Shown here piece after piece: positions 63,091 through 64,000 of a stretch of DNA of 64,000 nucleotides. The translations under genes and the position numbers were made by a program. A model generated the notes under the pieces. That model was given only the letters and a program-made list of their open reading frames with translations. It was not told where the DNA came from and ran no database searches. Origin of the DNA: Pseudopyrenochaeta lycopersici (taxonomy: Eukaryota > Ascomycota > Dothideomycetes > Pleosporales > Pseudopyrenochaetaceae); NCBI GenBank assembly GCA_003313425.1, contig NHZP01000043.1:345773-409772 (forward strand). Reading direction: 5' to 3'. Numbering within the stretch: position 1 is the first letter of the stretch; every line of letters starts with the position of its first letter.

Positions 63091-64000
63091 ATGGCTGCCA
63101 ACGACCACAACAAACCCGTATCGTCATCACACAAAAATAAATATTCAGGCTTGCTTAAGACCATGGAGAAGAAGCGCATACGCACACCCTCGCCCCAAAA
63201 ACGCCAATTTCCGTCGACGCGTACTCGCCGGACGCAGACTCCCTCGACGAGCTCGATGAGTCCACACCCCGGCTACGCAACCACTACACACATCCTATTC
63301 CCAAGCTCTCGTATAGAGAGAGTCTTGCACCATCGCAAATGAACTCGACGGGAACGACGACGCGCTCCAGGCCCGGTCGCATTTGCGATCGCGCCCGCAG
63401 TCGCAGTCGCAGTCGCAGTCGGCATCCTCCGCCCGTTCGGCAAGCCCCAAGAAGGTCACTTCATTATGGGACGTTGGAAATGGCGTCACATACACAAGCC
63501 TGGCGAATACGGCGGCCTCCAGGCGCGTGCAACTCGGGACTGTGGGGCTTACACTCTTGGAGACGCTGGAAGACGTGTCCGACAGCCCTGTGTTCGCCGC
63601 GAGGTTGAAAGAACGGCTAGCGGAAGTGGGCATCGAGAGGATCAAGCCTCACCTGTTGGATCAATCGGATGACCGGCCAATGGAGGAGCTGCTATACGAG
63701 CTGCGCACCGTGCAGACTATCAATGCGCTGTCGCATCGCTGTGCTGAGAATCGTGACCACGAGAGTGAGTGGAACAATCGCGTGCACACCAAGGTCCTGG
63801 AGCTGGCGCTAGGGAATGATGAGGTGAGTGTTGGATTCCGGAGTGTGTAAGTTCGAATCTGCTGCCTCGGGTGAGCTTTGCTGACAAGTCACCACTGTGC
63901 AGAACTGCTGTAAGAATCACATCTGAGTTCCGGCCCACACATTCCCCGGCCTCACCACCGGCAAGATCGTCGACTACGCCATGTTCTCGAACTCTCGGTT
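63091..64000 (+). pseudogene. PD-(D/E)XK nuclease-like (PDDEXK_12 type) gene, partial, with frame breaks
   Basis: Starts at ATG (MAANDHNKPVSSS). Coding similarity passes through at least three frames: the start, then TPISVDAYSPDADSLDELDE (shift near 63200), then NDDALQARSHLRSRPQSQSQ (shift or intron near 63330), giving ERLAEVGIERIKPHL and ECEWNNRVHTKVLELALGND-like residues (here ESEWNNRVHTKVLELALGND). A GTAAGT...GTGCAG intron at 63848-63901 leads to TAVRITSEFRPTHSP, and one more shift to GLTTGKIVDYAMFSN at the window end. EWN-x-x-VH and the D-Y block are typical of fungal PDDEXK_12 proteins. Some breaks could be unrecognised introns. The 3' part is outside the window. Confidence 0.6.

Overview
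The window looks like a transposon-rich, recombining accessory region of a filamentous ascomycete (Pezizomycotina). The evidence is short spliceosomal introns (about 45-85 bp) with CTAAC/CTGAC branch sites, and ascomycete families: HET domains, NB-ARC-TPR and NACHT NLR-type proteins, a fungal rhodopsin-fold (PTH11/SAT4-like) membrane protein, a DUF7730-type protein, two PD-(D/E)XK nuclease-like genes, Fot1/pogo, Crypton, hAT, Tc1/mariner, MULE, PiggyBac and copia sequences. Many relics carry C-to-T type stop codons and high AT content, as RIP (repeat-induced point mutation) would produce. The genus cannot be told from the sequence. No rRNA, tRNA or CRISPR array was seen.

Layout. 1-1575: 3' two thirds of a frameshifted PiggyBac transposase. 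1824-6311: a HET-NB-ARC-TPR gene (NLR-A, 934 aa, one intron) between two near-identical 395-bp inverted repeats. 6931-13879: a second NLR (NLR-B, hydrolase-type linker then NB-ARC-TPR), split by a 4.57-kb hAT element (hAT-1) that itself contains a Fot1/pogo element, and cut at its 5' end by hAT-2. 13880-19515: hAT-2, with an intact hAT-3 nested inside. 19680-24182: a Tc1/mariner element split by an intact hAT-4. 24302-28766: a PD-(D/E)XK-like gene, a second Tc1 element, and a DUF7730-type gene. 29332-31171: an apparently intact Fot1/pogo element. 31597-33834: a Crypton recombinase with one stop. 34512-35330: scraps of HET, NACHT and patatin. 35544-39154: complete HET-NB-ARC-TPR gene (NLR-C, 1159 aa, two introns). 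39565-41090: HET and copia fragments. 41361-42736: complete five-exon fungal rhodopsin-like gene. 43960-49160: relics plus a GNAT acetyltransferase gene. 49965-59794: Tc1 relic, hAT-5 (intact), hAT-6 fragment, hAT-7 (degraded sister of hAT-5), and a MULE. 60357-62620: HET gene with one frameshift. 63091-64000: PD-(D/E)XK (PDDEXK_12-like) gene running off the end.

How it fits together. The host-gene content is dominated by the HET/NLR class linked in other fungi to allorecognition, programmed cell death and possibly immunity. NLR-A and NLR-C have conserved NB-ARC motifs and near-identical 42-residue TPR units, the form expected of fast-evolving recognition repeats. The rest of the NLR/HET set is in pieces, and transposon junctions with exact target-site duplications show how some of it was broken. 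Target-site duplications give relative ages: pogo-1 after hAT-1 after NLR-B; hAT-3 after hAT-2; hAT-4 after Tc1-1. hAT-3, hAT-4, hAT-5 and pogo-2 keep uninterrupted transposase frames and are the best candidates for recently active elements.
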